From positions 124,001 to 188,000 of the forward strand of contig JAIETP010000014.1 of the NCBI GenBank assembly GCA_019744975.1: a DNA stretch of 64,000 nt. Reading direction: 5' to 3'. Below are positions 17,849-26,421 of the stretch, piece after piece. The notes under the pieces were generated by a model. The model ran no database searches and was not told the DNA's origin. It saw only the letters and a program-made list of their open reading frames with translations. The position numbers and the translations under genes are program-made. The number at the start of each line of letters is the position of its first letter. Position 1 is the first letter of the stretch. This DNA comes from Burkholderiales bacterium (GTDB lineage Bacteria > Pseudomonadota > Gammaproteobacteria > Burkholderiales > SG8-41).

Positions 17849-18799
17849 CTACTCGACGAACAGGGAACTCACAGAATCCTCGGCACTGATGCGACGCATC
17901 GTTTCCGCCATCAGCCCGGACACCGTCAGCACGCGGATCTTCGCGCACCTGCGCGCCGCTTCCGTCAGCGGAATCGTATCGGTGACGACAATTTCGTCGA
18001 GCGCCGATCCTGTAATCCGCTCCACCGCCGAGCCTGACAGCACTGCATGCGTGCAATACGCCAGGACTTTTTCCGCACCGTGTTTTTTCAGCGCGGCGGC
18101 GGCCTCGCACAGCGTGTTCGCCGTGTCCACCATGTCATCGACGATCACGCAGGTACGTCCCTCGATTTCGCCGATGATGTTCATCACCGTCGCCACGTTC
18201 GGCCGCGGCCGGCGTTTATCGATGATCGCCAGATCAGCCTCCAGCCGTTTCGCCAGCGCCCGCGCCCGCACCACGCCGCCGACGTCGGGGGACACCACGA
18301 CGAGCTGCTTGAAATCGTGTTTCCAGACGTCGCCGAGCATGATCGGCCCGGAATAAATATTGTCCACCGGTATGTCGAAAAACCCCTGGATCTGTTCCGA
18401 ATGCAGATCCATGGTCAGCACGCGGTCCACACCCACGCTGCTCATCATGTTTGCCACCACCTTGGCGGTAATCGGCACCCGCGCCGAATTCGGCCGCCGG
18501 TCCTGCCGTGCATACCCCATGTACGGAATCGCCGCGGTGACACGCCCGGCCGAAGCCCGCTTCAGCGCATCCACCATCACCAGCAGTTCCATCAGGTTGT
18601 CGTTGGTCGGCGCGCAGATCGACTGCAGGATGAACACATCCTTGCCGCGGACGTTCTCGAGGATTTCCACCATCACCTCGCCGTCGCTGAAGCGCCCGAC
18701 CTTGGCACGGCCAATGTGAATGTCGAGATGGCTGACCACCGCCTCCGCGAGCCGCGGATTGGCGTTGCCGGTAAACACCATCAGCCTGTCTAGCGCCAC
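17849..18799 (-). CDS. prs: Ribose-phosphate pyrophosphokinase
   Basis: Makes PRPP from ribose 5-phosphate and ATP. The track gives 351 residues from 18904, which would run into the tRNA gene; the GTG at 18799 (GTG GCG CTA GAC AGG CTG ATG) with AGGGGGT six bases upstream gives [22 protein letters not shown], 316 residues, the usual length. Family motifs include [22 protein letters not shown], the ATP loop YARQDRR, and the PRPP-binding [14 protein letters not shown]. It follows tRNA-Gln on the same strand. Confidence 0.96.
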   Translation of the reverse strand: MALDRLMVFTGNANPRLAEAVVSHLDIHIGRAKVGRFSDGEVMVEILENVRGKDVFILQSICAPTNDNLMELLVMVDALKRASAGRVTAAIPYMGYARQDRRPNSARVPITAKVVANMMSSVGVDRVLTMDLHSEQIQGFFDIPVDNIYSGPIMLGDVWKHDFKQLVVVSPDVGGVVRARALAKRLEADLAIIDKRRPRPNVATVMNIIGEIEGRTCVIVDDMVDTANTLCEAAAALKKHGAEKVLAYCTHAVLSGSAVERITGSALDEIVVTDTIPLTEAARRCAKIRVLTVSGLMAETMRRISAEDSVSSLFVE

Positions 18800-18860
18800 C
18801 ACACACCCCCTGATAATTTGCGGCAAATCGTGCCTGCTGCAAACCTGCTGCAACAACCAA

Positions 18861-18937
18861 GTGGCTGGGGAAGAAGGATTCGAACCTTCGCATGCCGGAA
18901 TCAAAATCCGGTGCCTTAACCAGCTTGGCGATTCCCC
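18861..18937 (-). tRNA. tRNA-Gln (anticodon TTG)
   Basis: On the minus strand the cloverleaf starts TGGGGAATCGCCAAGC and ends with an encoded CCA. The acceptor stem TGGGGAA pairs with TTCCCCA, the anticodon stem CCGGA pairs with TCCGG around loop TTTTGAT (anticodon TTG, reads CAA), and the T arm contains GGTTCGAATCC. The ispE-tRNA-Gln-prs order is common in proteobacteria. Confidence 0.96.
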
Positions 18938-18977
18938 AACCGAAACCTGCTTCTAAAATCCACTGCCGCCCTCGGCG

Positions 18978-19841
18978 TCAGTCGTCCAGCAATTCAGCCA
19001 ATCCGTACAAGGGATGCATATCCAGCCCCTGCGCAACAAAACCCTTCACGTCCGGTGGACAGGCCTGCAACGCCCGTCGCGCCCCAGACTCGCTGGCAAA
19101 GGCAGCAAACACACAGGCGCCGGATCCGGTCATCTGCGCCTCGCCGACCGATTTGAGCCATGCGAGATGTCTCGCGACCTCCGGGTACAGCCTGCAAACC
19201 AAGGGTTCGAGATCATTCCCGGCCGGCACGGAAAAGCCTTGTATTTTAATCGGTTCCGAGTCCCGTTTCAATTCCGGATGCTGGAAAATCCCGGCCGTGG
19301 CCACCGCCACCGGCGGCACCAGCACCAGATACCAGGCCGGCGCCACGGGCAGCGGCGCCAGGACTTCCCCCACCCCCCCGGCGAGGGCGGTCTGGCCGTA
19401 GATGAATACCGGCACATCGGCGCCCAGCGGCAATGCCAGATCCTGCAAACGCTTGCGCGACAATCCGGTACCCCACAAATGGTTCAGCGCCAGCAGCACG
19501 GTCGCAGCATCGGAGCTGCCGCCGCCCAGCCCGCCACCGAAGGGCAGGCGTTTTTCGACGGCAATATCCGCACCCAGCCTGGTTCCGGTCGCCACCTGCA
19601 GCGCGCGCGCCGCGCGCAAGGTCAGATCATCGGCTTCTGCAACCCCCGGCAAAGGGCGCAGGCGGGCAATGACGCCGTCACTTCGCGGTCGCAGCCGCAC
19701 GGTATCGCCATAATCGATGAAACGGAACACGGTCTGCAGCAGGTGATAACCGTCAGCCCGGCGACCGGTCACGCGCAACATCAGGTTGAGTTTTGCCGGC
19801 GCCGGGAAACCGGCCAGCCCGCTCAGTGCCGCGTCATTCAT
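18978..19841 (-). CDS. ispE: 4-diphosphocytidyl-2-C-methyl-D-erythritol kinase
   Basis: Fourth step of the MEP isoprenoid pathway. The start at 19841 (MNDAALSGLAGFPAPAKLNLMLRVTGRRADGYHLLQTVF) fits the family better than the track's 19892 and avoids overlap with lolB; length 287 residues. The GHMP-kinase ATP loop LPFGGGLGGGSSDAATVLLAL and the C-terminal QMTGSGACVFAAF are visible. It sits just downstream of lolB. Confidence 0.97.
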   Translation of the reverse strand: MNDAALSGLAGFPAPAKLNLMLRVTGRRADGYHLLQTVFRFIDYGDTVRLRPRSDGVIARLRPLPGVAEADDLTLRAARALQVATGTRLGADIAVEKRLPFGGGLGGGSSDAATVLLALNHLWGTGLSRKRLQDLALPLGADVPVFIYGQTALAGGVGEVLAPLPVAPAWYLVLVPPVAVATAGIFQHPELKRDSEPIKIQGFSVPAGNDLEPLVCRLYPEVARHLAWLKSVGEAQMTGSGACVFAAFASESGARRALQACPPDVKGFVAQGLDMHPLYGLAELLDD

Positions 19842-19848
19842 CGCCGGA

Positions 19849-20439
19849 TCACCCGCCGCCCTGCAACCGCAATTCGTCGCGCCACTCGTCAATGACCATG
19901 CGGATGCGCTGGCCGCGCTGCGTCAGCTCCAGTTGCCGCGGCATGATGCCTTCGCCGGTTTCAGGATAGACATAACGAATATTCCAGCCCTCCTGCTCCA
20001 GCAGCAACAGCCGGCCGCGGGCATCGCGGTTAACGGTTGCAGCCGCGCTGCCCGGCACTGTTGAGCCACGAATCCAGTGCTGCAATTGGGCGATGGGCAG
20101 CGGCCAGCCCAGCGCCTGGAGCGTCAGCCCCTCGACCGACATCGCATGGTATTCCCGTTGATCCGCCGCGGTGAGCTTGGCGCCTCCGGCGTCAGTGCTG
20201 ATGTAGGCCAGCGTCTGTCCGACCGGCGACATCAGCCAGATCTCGTTGTCGGCCGCGCCATGACGCCAGCGGAAATTGGCGGAAAATGAGCGGCCATCGC
20301 CGCTGGCCAGCATCCGCCCGAGAATGTCGAAAGGTTCCGCCGCCGGAACGGATGCGCCGGGATTGAACAGCATTGCACAACCGGCGCAGAGCAGCGTCGC
20401 AGCGCCCGCCGCCAGCAACCGGGCGACGCGAAAATTCAT
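19849..20439 (-). CDS. lolB: Outer-membrane lipoprotein assembly factor LolB
   Basis: Accepts lipoproteins from LolA and inserts them in the outer membrane; is itself a lipoprotein. The start at 20439 (MNFRVARLLAAGAATLLCAGCAML, lipobox CAGC) overlaps the upstream TPR gene stop as ATGA, indicating coupled translation, and gives 196 residues. The body shows FDILGRMLASGDGRSFSANFRWRHGAADNEIWLMSPVGQTLAYI, the LolB beta-sheet region. The track's longer ORF is an artefact of reading into the TPR gene. Confidence 0.93.
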   Translation of the reverse strand: MNFRVARLLAAGAATLLCAGCAMLFNPGASVPAAEPFDILGRMLASGDGRSFSANFRWRHGAADNEIWLMSPVGQTLAYISTDAGGAKLTAADQREYHAMSVEGLTLQALGWPLPIAQLQHWIRGSTVPGSAAATVNRDARGRLLLLEQEGWNIRYVYPETGEGIMPRQLELTQRGQRIRMVIDEWRDELRLQGGG

Positions 20440-22214
20440 TGGGCTGATTGCAGAACGACGGGGGCGAGGCGTTTGACGGTGCTTTGCAGCACTTCGTTTT
20501 TGGGATGGTCGCGCAAGGCATCCGTCCATACCTTGCGCGCTTCCGCCTGCCGTCCGAGCAGCCACAACACCTCGCCGAGATGGGCGGCGATTTCACCATC
20601 GGGCCGCAACTCGAATGAACGCTGCAGATAACCCAGTGCTTCCTGATTCCGCCCCAGGCGATGCAGCACCCAACCCAGGCTGTCGAGGATGAACGGATCC
20701 TCGGGCGCGAGTTTGTGCGCGGTCTCGATCAGTTCGCGGGCTTCGGGCAAACGCTGGTTGCGGTCGGCGAGCGTGTAGCCCAGTGCATTGTAGGCATGCG
20801 CATGGGTCGGCCGCATCGCGATGACCTTGCGCAGGTTGGTCTCGAGCACATCGATGCGGTTGACTTTCTCCGCCGCCATCGCGTGGTCATACAGCAGATC
20901 CGGCGAATCCGGCGAGCGAGCGACAGCGGCACCCAGAAAATCAAAAGCCTCCTGGTAGGCATTGGCATCACGCAACAGGCCGGCCTCGGCCAGCGTGAGC
21001 TGGGTGCGCTGCTGTGCGTCGCCGGCCTCGACGGCCTGCAGGTGACGGCGCGCCTCGGCAAGTTTGCCCTGCTTCGCCAGCACACCGGCATAACGGGCCT
21101 GCGCGGCCACAAACTGCGCGCCGTGCGTAACACCGGCATACCACTTCAGCGCCTCGTCGTCGCGCTTCAGTTCCTCGTTGACCTGGCCCAGGTACATGCG
21201 CACCGTATCCGGATCCTTATGACCGATTTCCAGTGCGCGCCGCAATTGCGCTTCGGCAGCGACGTAATCCTTGGCCTGCATCGACAGCGTCGCCACCGCC
21301 ATCGTGATCTCGGCGTTGTTCGGCGCTTCGCCGAGCAAGGCCTCAAACTGTTTGCGTGCCTCGGGAAACCGCCGCGCGGTGACCAGCATGCGGGCATAGT
21401 TCATTCGCACATCGCGCGCATTCGGATTTGCCTTGACGAAATCGCCAAGAAAACTGATCGCTTCGTCGGACGAACTGCGTTGCAGGGCCTGCGCCTGGAA
21501 CAGCGCGGCGAGTTCCCAGCCGGGCCTGAGTTTGAGCGCCTCGCGGGCAGCGTCGAGCGCCGCCTGCTGATCATTGGCGTTCCACGCCGCCTGGGCTGTC
21601 GCGAGACTGGCTTCCGGAACCTGCGGATACTTCGCCGCCAGCGTGCGCAGCAGCTTGTGTATTGCCGGCTTGTCCGGATGACCCGCCACCAGAGTCGATA
21701 TCTGCAGGAAATTCTGCCCGACGTGTTCCGGATCGGCGGCCAGCCATTTTTCGAGATGGGGCACTGCGTCGTCCAGCCGCGATTGATTGACCAGCAACGC
21801 GATCACCGTCTGGCGCGCCCGCGCCGACTCGGGATCGGCCTGCAGCCACAAGGTCGCCGCCTCCAGTGCCGCGGGGAGGAAACGTGCATTCCACGCGACC
21901 TCCGCGGCACGGCGCGCAAGCCGCGGATCTTTGGTTTCGCGCGCGACCTCGAGGAAGGCCGGCACCGCAACATGCGGCTGGCCGCGCTGGATCGCGATCT
22001 CGGCCAGGGTGATCTTGAACAGGATGGTTTCGCTCAACTCGACGTTGGGCAGGGGCGCGGCCCGCTGCGCGGGCAATTGCGTCACCACCTTCGGCAAAGG
22101 TTTGGCCACAGGCGTGGCAGCAACGGCCGGCGCCGCATCCTTTTGCAGCGGCGGCTGTGCACAGGCAGCCAAAGCGAGGCAGGCGGTGAGCGCTAGGGTT
22201 CTGGTCAGATTCAT
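20436..22214 (-). CDS. Tetratricopeptide-repeat lipoprotein
   Basis: Large TPR protein, probably periplasmic or outer-membrane attached; exact role unknown. The start at 22214 (MNLTRTLALTACLALAACAQPP, lipobox LAAC) gives 592 residues. Many TPR-like helical pairs run along the chain, for example ARDVRMNYARMLVTARRFPEARKQFEALLGEAPNNAEI and AHAYNALGYTLADRNQRLPEARELIETAHKLAPEDPFILDSLGWVLHRLGRNQEALGYL. The TPR-lolB-ispE order is common in betaproteobacteria, hinting at a link with outer-membrane assembly, but that is inference. Confidence 0.88.
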   Translation of the reverse strand: MNLTRTLALTACLALAACAQPPLQKDAAPAVAATPVAKPLPKVVTQLPAQRAAPLPNVELSETILFKITLAEIAIQRGQPHVAVPAFLEVARETKDPRLARRAAEVAWNARFLPAALEAATLWLQADPESARARQTVIALLVNQSRLDDAVPHLEKWLAADPEHVGQNFLQISTLVAGHPDKPAIHKLLRTLAAKYPQVPEASLATAQAAWNANDQQAALDAAREALKLRPGWELAALFQAQALQRSSSDEAISFLGDFVKANPNARDVRMNYARMLVTARRFPEARKQFEALLGEAPNNAEITMAVATLSMQAKDYVAAEAQLRRALEIGHKDPDTVRMYLGQVNEELKRDDEALKWYAGVTHGAQFVAAQARYAGVLAKQGKLAEARRHLQAVEAGDAQQRTQLTLAEAGLLRDANAYQEAFDFLGAAVARSPDSPDLLYDHAMAAEKVNRIDVLETNLRKVIAMRPTHAHAYNALGYTLADRNQRLPEARELIETAHKLAPEDPFILDSLGWVLHRLGRNQEALGYLQRSFELRPDGEIAAHLGEVLWLLGRQAEARKVWTDALRDHPKNEVLQSTVKRLAPVVLQSAQ

Positions 22215-22320
22215 CGGATGATTGGGTGGCTGGCGGATGAATGGCGCGGCAGCGCCAAGTTTCCGGATGCGCAATGCGCAAACGCCTTCATAATGAGTCC
22301 CATATTAGGTATATTCGATG

Positions 22321-22410
22321 CTTACTACAAGACCGCTTGTTACAAGCCCTCTTGTTACAAGCCCTCTTATCACAAGTCCGCTTATCACAAGCCCGCTTAT
22401 CACAAGGCAA
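22321..22410. repeat. Six tandem 15-bp units, each a CTTGTTACAAG-type near-palindrome
   Basis: Exactly six contiguous 15-bp units: CTTACTACAAGACCG, CTTGTTACAAGCCCT (twice), CTTATCACAAGTCCG, CTTATCACAAGCCCG, CTTATCACAAGGCAA. The 11-base core CTTGTTACAAG is a perfect palindrome around its central T; the other cores keep CTT and ACAAG. The array ends 32 bases before the ABC ATPase ATG, in the divergent region between the TPR lipoprotein gene and the Gld-like operon. It has no spacers, so it is not CRISPR. Operator array or slippage product are both possible. Confidence 0.85.
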
Positions 22411-22442
22411 GTTGCCATCCGGCAATACCGCTCAAGACGTTG

Positions 22443-23387
22443 ATGATTCCCACCGACCCCGCTTTGACCATCTGCGCCAGGGGTCTATCCCGCCGCTTCG
22501 GTACGCATATCGCCGTCAAAGCCCTCGATCTGGATGTGCGCCGCGGCGAAGTGCTCGGCCTGCTCGGCCCCAACGGTGCCGGCAAAACCACGACGATGCA
22601 GATGTTGACCGGTAATCTGGCGCCGAGTGCCGGAGAAATCCGCATTTGTGATATCGATTTGCTGGAAAAACCCACCCAGGCCAAGGCGCGCATCGGTTAT
22701 CTGCCGGAAACCCCGCCGCTGTACCGGGAATTGAACGTCCGTGAATATCTCGACCTGGCCGCCAGGCTGCATCGCGTACCGAAAGCCGGACGTGCCGCCG
22801 CCGTCGCCAGCGCGATGGCGCGCTGCGGCCTCACCGACACCGGCCGCAAACTGATCGGCACCCTGTCCAAGGGCTACCAGCAGCGCGTCGGCATTGCCCA
22901 GGCCATCGTGCACGAGCCCGATGTAATCATTCTTGATGAACCCACGGTCGGCCTGGATCCCAACCAGATCCTCGACATTCGCGCACTGATCCGCGAACTC
23001 GGCAGCAAACACAGCGTCATCCTGTCCACGCACATCCTGCCGGAAGTCGAGGCGGTGTGTGACCGCGTACAAATCATGCATCACGGTGAAGTGGTGTTCA
23101 GCAACACCATCGCCGGCCTGCGCGATTTGCAGCGCGGCCGCACGGTCACCATCAGCCTGCACCGCCCGCCCGACATCCATGCGCTGCGCGCCATCGCCGG
23201 TGTCGCCGGCGTGGAGGCGGCGGGCGAAGGCCGTTTCAACATCCAGTTCGCGCCCGACAGCGATCCCTCGGAAGCACTGGTCGCCACTGCGGGGGCCAAT
23301 GACTGGGGCCTCTACCAGCTCACGCCGGCACACAGCAGCCTTGAAGATGTGTTCGTGCAACTGACACGACAGGTGGAGCCCTCATGA
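22443..23387 (+). CDS. ABC transporter ATP-binding protein (GldA-like)
   Basis: ATPase subunit of an ABC-2 type exporter. The start at 22443 (MIPTDPALTICARGLSRRFGTHIAVKALDLDV) is chosen over the track's 22218, which would translate the 15-bp repeat array. Walker A is GLLGPNGAGKTTTM, the signature is LSKGYQQRVGIAQAIVHEPDVIILDEPTVGLDP (with Walker B), and the H-loop is ILSTHILPEVE. The 314-residue protein resembles GldA. It overlaps the permease gene by four bases (ATGA). Confidence 0.93.
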   Translation: MIPTDPALTICARGLSRRFGTHIAVKALDLDVRRGEVLGLLGPNGAGKTTTMQMLTGNLAPSAGEIRICDIDLLEKPTQAKARIGYLPETPPLYRELNVREYLDLAARLHRVPKAGRAAAVASAMARCGLTDTGRKLIGTLSKGYQQRVGIAQAIVHEPDVIILDEPTVGLDPNQILDIRALIRELGSKHSVILSTHILPEVEAVCDRVQIMHHGEVVFSNTIAGLRDLQRGRTVTISLHRPPDIHALRAIAGVAGVEAAGEGRFNIQFAPDSDPSEALVATAGANDWGLYQLTPAHSSLEDVFVQLTRQVEPS

Positions 23388-24154
23388 TTTTCACCATTGC
23401 CGGCAAGGAATTGCGCACCTTGTTCACGTCACCGCTGGCATGGCTGGTGCTCACCGTCGTGCAAGTCGTGCTCGGTTACGGTTTCCTGAAACGTCTCGAC
23501 GATTTTCTGCAGGTCCAGTCCCAGCTGGCGCAAATGGCCAGCCCGCCCGGCATCACCGAACTGGTCGCCGCACCCACTTACGCCACCGCCGCCGCGATGC
23601 TGCTGTTTGCGGTGCCGCTGCTGGCGATGCGCATGATCGCCGAGGAGCGCCGCAACCAGACACTGACGCTGCTGCTGTCGGCGCCGGTGTCGATGTCGGA
23701 AATCGTCCTCGGCAAATTCGCCGGCCTGATGTCCTTCCTGTTGATCATCGTGCTGCTGGTGCTGGCCATGCCGCTGCTGCTGATGACCGGCACCCGCCTC
23801 GACTTCGGCCTGCTCGCCGGACTGACACTGGCACTGCTGCTGCTCGCGGCGAGTTTTTCCGCGGTCGGCCTTTATGCCTCGAGCCTGACCGCGCAGCCAA
23901 TGGCCGCCGCGCTGCTCGGCTTCGGCATGCTGCTGGCGATGCTGTTCATGGGTGAGACCGCCGGCGACAGCCTGCGCGCCCGCGGCTGGCAGGTGCCGGC
24001 GGCATTTGCCCAGGTGTTTTCACCGCTGAAAAATTTCGAGCCGTTGGGCCGGGGCATCATCGACAGTTATGCCATCGCCTGTTCGTTGCTGCTGACGGCG
24101 GCTTTCCTGATACTCGCCATCCGTCGCCTCGACGGCCGGCGCCTGCGGGGATAA
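23384..24154 (+). CDS. ABC-2 type permease (GldF-like)
   Basis: Inner-membrane permease partner of the upstream ATPase. The 256 residues have about six hydrophobic segments (PLAWLVLTVVQVVLGYGFL, YATAAAMLLFAVPLLAMRMIAEERRN, LMSFLLIIVLLVLAMPLLLM, LLAGLTLALLLLAASFSAVGLYASSL and others). The RMIAEERRNQTLTLLLSAPVSMSEIVLGKF loop is typical of ABC-2 permeases that pair with GldG-like proteins. It overlaps the ATPase gene and is two bases from the GldG-like gene. Confidence 0.92.
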   Translation: MIFTIAGKELRTLFTSPLAWLVLTVVQVVLGYGFLKRLDDFLQVQSQLAQMASPPGITELVAAPTYATAAAMLLFAVPLLAMRMIAEERRNQTLTLLLSAPVSMSEIVLGKFAGLMSFLLIIVLLVLAMPLLLMTGTRLDFGLLAGLTLALLLLAASFSAVGLYASSLTAQPMAAALLGFGMLLAMLFMGETAGDSLRARGWQVPAAFAQVFSPLKNFEPLGRGIIDSYAIACSLLLTAAFLILAIRRLDGRRLRG

Positions 24155-24156
24155 CG

Positions 24157-25518
24157 ATGCAGATCACCCGCAACCTGCGCTGGCAGCTTGCCGTCCAGAG
24201 CGGCGTATTCGTCGTGCTGCTGGCGCTACTGGTCGCACTGCTCGCATGGGTCGCCCATGAATACCGCGCGGAACGCGATGTCACGCGCAGCGCGCGCAAC
24301 TCACTGTCGGCGGCCACCATCGGCGCATTGCAGCAGATGCAGGGGCCATTGCGCGTCACCGCTTTCGCGGTGCGCCAGGATGCGAGCGGCGCCAACATCC
24401 ACAAGCTGATCGAGGAGCGCGTACGCACCTACAAACGCGCCAAACGTGACCTTGAATTGCAGCTGATCGATCCGCGCGAACAGCCCAAGCTGGCGGCGGA
24501 AGCCGGCTTGCGTACACCCAATGCGCTGGTCATTGAATACCAGCGGCGCCAGGAACAGATTCCGCTCAATGAATTCAATGAGCAGAATTTTGCCAACGCG
24601 CTGGTGCGCCTGCTGCGTGGCGCCAACAGCCTCGTGTTGTGGCTGGACGGCCACGGCGAGCGCAAGCTCGAAGGTCCCGCCAACCACGACCTTGGCAGTT
24701 TCGGCCTGCAGTTGCGTGAAAAAGGTTTCAGCGTCAGCAGCATCAACCTCGGCGTCGCCCAGGAAGTGCCGGCCAACGCGGCGCTGCTGGTGATCACCCA
24801 CCCGCAGGTCGACCTGCAGCCGGCGGAAATCGAAAAACTGCTGAACTATATCGACCGCGGCGGCAACCTGCTGTGGCTGATTGATACCGAACCTTTGCGG
24901 GGGCTGCAGCCGCTCGCCGAAAAACTCGGACTGGTGCTGACCCCGGGCACCGTCATCGATCCTGCCTTGGCGCCGCGCAGCGGTCCGCCGGTATTCGCCG
25001 TCGCCGCAAATTACGCGCGGCACGTGGTAGTCGGCACGCTGCAATACAACACCCTGTTCCCCCATGCCCGCCAGATCGGCGCCGACGACGGCGGTGGATG
25101 GCGCGTCACCCCGCTGATCGACGTGGCACCCCGCGGTTGGGTGGAAACCGGCAAACTCGACGCCAAATCCACATTCGACAAATCCCGCGACTTCCCCGGC
25201 CCGATCAACATCGCCAGCGCGTTCGAACGCACGGTCGGAGACCGCGAGCAACGTGTGATCGTCGTCGGCACCGGGCATTTCCTGTCGAACAGTTTCCTTG
25301 GCAACGGCGGCAACCTGGCACTCGGCACCGGAATGTTCAACTGGCTCGCCGGCGAAGACGCGCTGGCGGCCATCGACCCGCGCCCCGCCGCCGACACCCG
25401 GCTCGACATCGACAGCACCCAGCTCCACCTGATCGCGTTTGCCGTGCTGTTCCTGCTGCCGCTGACCTTCGCAATCACCGGCGGTGTGGTCTGGTGGCGC
25501 CGGCGCAACGCGGCCTGA
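24157..25518 (+). CDS. GldG-like ABC-associated membrane protein
   Basis: Membrane-anchored protein with a large extracytoplasmic domain, flanked by one N-terminal helix (QSGVFVVLLALLVALLAWVAHEY) and one near the C-terminus (LIAFAVLFLLPLTFAITGGVVWWRRR). The central region (RDLELQLIDPREQPKLAAEAGLRTPNALVIEYQRRQEQIPLNEFNEQNFANALVRLLRG...VLWLDGHGERKLEG) matches the GldG/ABC-associated family by its DGHGE segment. Together with the ATPase, permease and DUF4340-like protein it forms a four-gene operon. Its substrate is unknown; the Gld name does not imply gliding here. Confidence 0.87.
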   Translation: MQITRNLRWQLAVQSGVFVVLLALLVALLAWVAHEYRAERDVTRSARNSLSAATIGALQQMQGPLRVTAFAVRQDASGANIHKLIEERVRTYKRAKRDLELQLIDPREQPKLAAEAGLRTPNALVIEYQRRQEQIPLNEFNEQNFANALVRLLRGANSLVLWLDGHGERKLEGPANHDLGSFGLQLREKGFSVSSINLGVAQEVPANAALLVITHPQVDLQPAEIEKLLNYIDRGGNLLWLIDTEPLRGLQPLAEKLGLVLTPGTVIDPALAPRSGPPVFAVAANYARHVVVGTLQYNTLFPHARQIGADDGGGWRVTPLIDVAPRGWVETGKLDAKSTFDKSRDFPGPINIASAFERTVGDREQRVIVVGTGHFLSNSFLGNGGNLALGTGMFNWLAGEDALAAIDPRPAADTRLDIDSTQLHLIAFAVLFLLPLTFAITGGVVWWRRRNAA

Positions 25519-25525
25519 CCGCGGC

Positions 25526-26398
25526 ATGAAACGCGGCTGGCTGCTGAATATCGCCCTGTTTGCTGCGGTGGCGGCATTGGGGATTTTCGTCTGGCTGAAT
25601 CCCTCCCGCGAAGAACAGGCGAAACAACCGCTGTCGACGCTGCAGCCCGCGCAGGCCCGGCGCATCACGCTGGAACGCCCCGCCCAGCCGGCCGTCACCC
25701 TGGAACGTCGTGATGCGCAATGGCAGATCACCACGCCGCTGAAGGCCCGCGCCGACGAATTCCAGGTACTGCGCATGCTGACCATCCTCGAAGCACAACC
25801 GACGCTGCAAATGCCGGCCACTGACCTGGAACGTTTCGACCTGCAATCGCCGGCGGCCCTGCTGACCATTGATGGGGTGGAGTACGCCTTCGGCGGCATC
25901 AACACCGTCACCCGCGAACAGTACGTACAACGCGGCGACACGGTGTATGCGGTCGCGCTGCGCCATGGCGCGGGACTGCCCGCCAATGCGCTGGCGCTGG
26001 TGCGTCGTGTGCTGCTCGCCGAACAGGAACAACCGGTGGCCATGACCCTGCCCGGATTCAGCCTCAGCCAGAAAGAGGGGCGATGGACACTGACACCGCC
26101 GGCGGATACCAGCCAGGATGATTTGCAGCGTTATGTCGATCAGTGGCGCCACGCCTCCGCCGCCCAGGCGGAACCCTATGACCAACGACCGCCGCTGGCT
26201 GAAATCCGCATCACGCTGCGCGACGGCAGGGCGCTGGAGTTCGGCGTGCTGCAACGCGCCCCGCAACTGGTGTTGTGGCGGCGTGATACCGGTTTGCAGT
26301 ACCTGTTTCTGGAAGCCGCCGGACGCGCGTTATTGAGCAAACCGGGAGCGCCACTGACACCGGCCTCCACCTCCGACCCTCTAAAAAATAATAAATAA
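25526..26398 (+). CDS. DUF4340-like membrane-anchored protein
   Basis: Fourth gene of the Gld-like operon. The start at 25526 (MKRGWLLNIALFAAVAALGIFVWLNPS) gives one N-terminal membrane helix and a 290-residue protein; the remainder is probably periplasmic and contains ARRITLERPAQPAVTLERRDAQWQITTPLKARADEFQVLRMLTILEAQP, the pattern seen in DUF4340 proteins that accompany GldG-like genes. No catalytic motif was recognised. It starts seven bases after the upstream stop, so cotranscription is very likely. Confidence 0.82.
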   Translation: MKRGWLLNIALFAAVAALGIFVWLNPSREEQAKQPLSTLQPAQARRITLERPAQPAVTLERRDAQWQITTPLKARADEFQVLRMLTILEAQPTLQMPATDLERFDLQSPAALLTIDGVEYAFGGINTVTREQYVQRGDTVYAVALRHGAGLPANALALVRRVLLAEQEQPVAMTLPGFSLSQKEGRWTLTPPADTSQDDLQRYVDQWRHASAAQAEPYDQRPPLAEIRITLRDGRALEFGVLQRAPQLVLWRRDTGLQYLFLEAAGRALLSKPGAPLTPASTSDPLKNNK

Positions 26399-26413
26399 AA
26401 ACAAATACTTATA
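26394..26413 (+). promoter_or_regulatory. Intergenic motif AATAAAAACAANNNNTTA, copy 3
   Basis: Reads AATAAAAACAAATACTTATA, 8 bases before the mutM GTG. The same 20 bases occur exactly at 49375-49394 in front of comF. Confidence 0.55.
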
Positions 26414-26421
26414 GTCGATCC

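Noticed and set aside
22321-22410. Possible CRISPR array
   Set aside because: Units are 15 bp, directly contiguous with no spacers, and no cas genes are nearby.
24301-26043. 580-codon minus-strand ORF opposite the GldG-like and DUF4340-like genes
   Set aside because: Antisense shadow; composition and lack of start signals do not support a gene.
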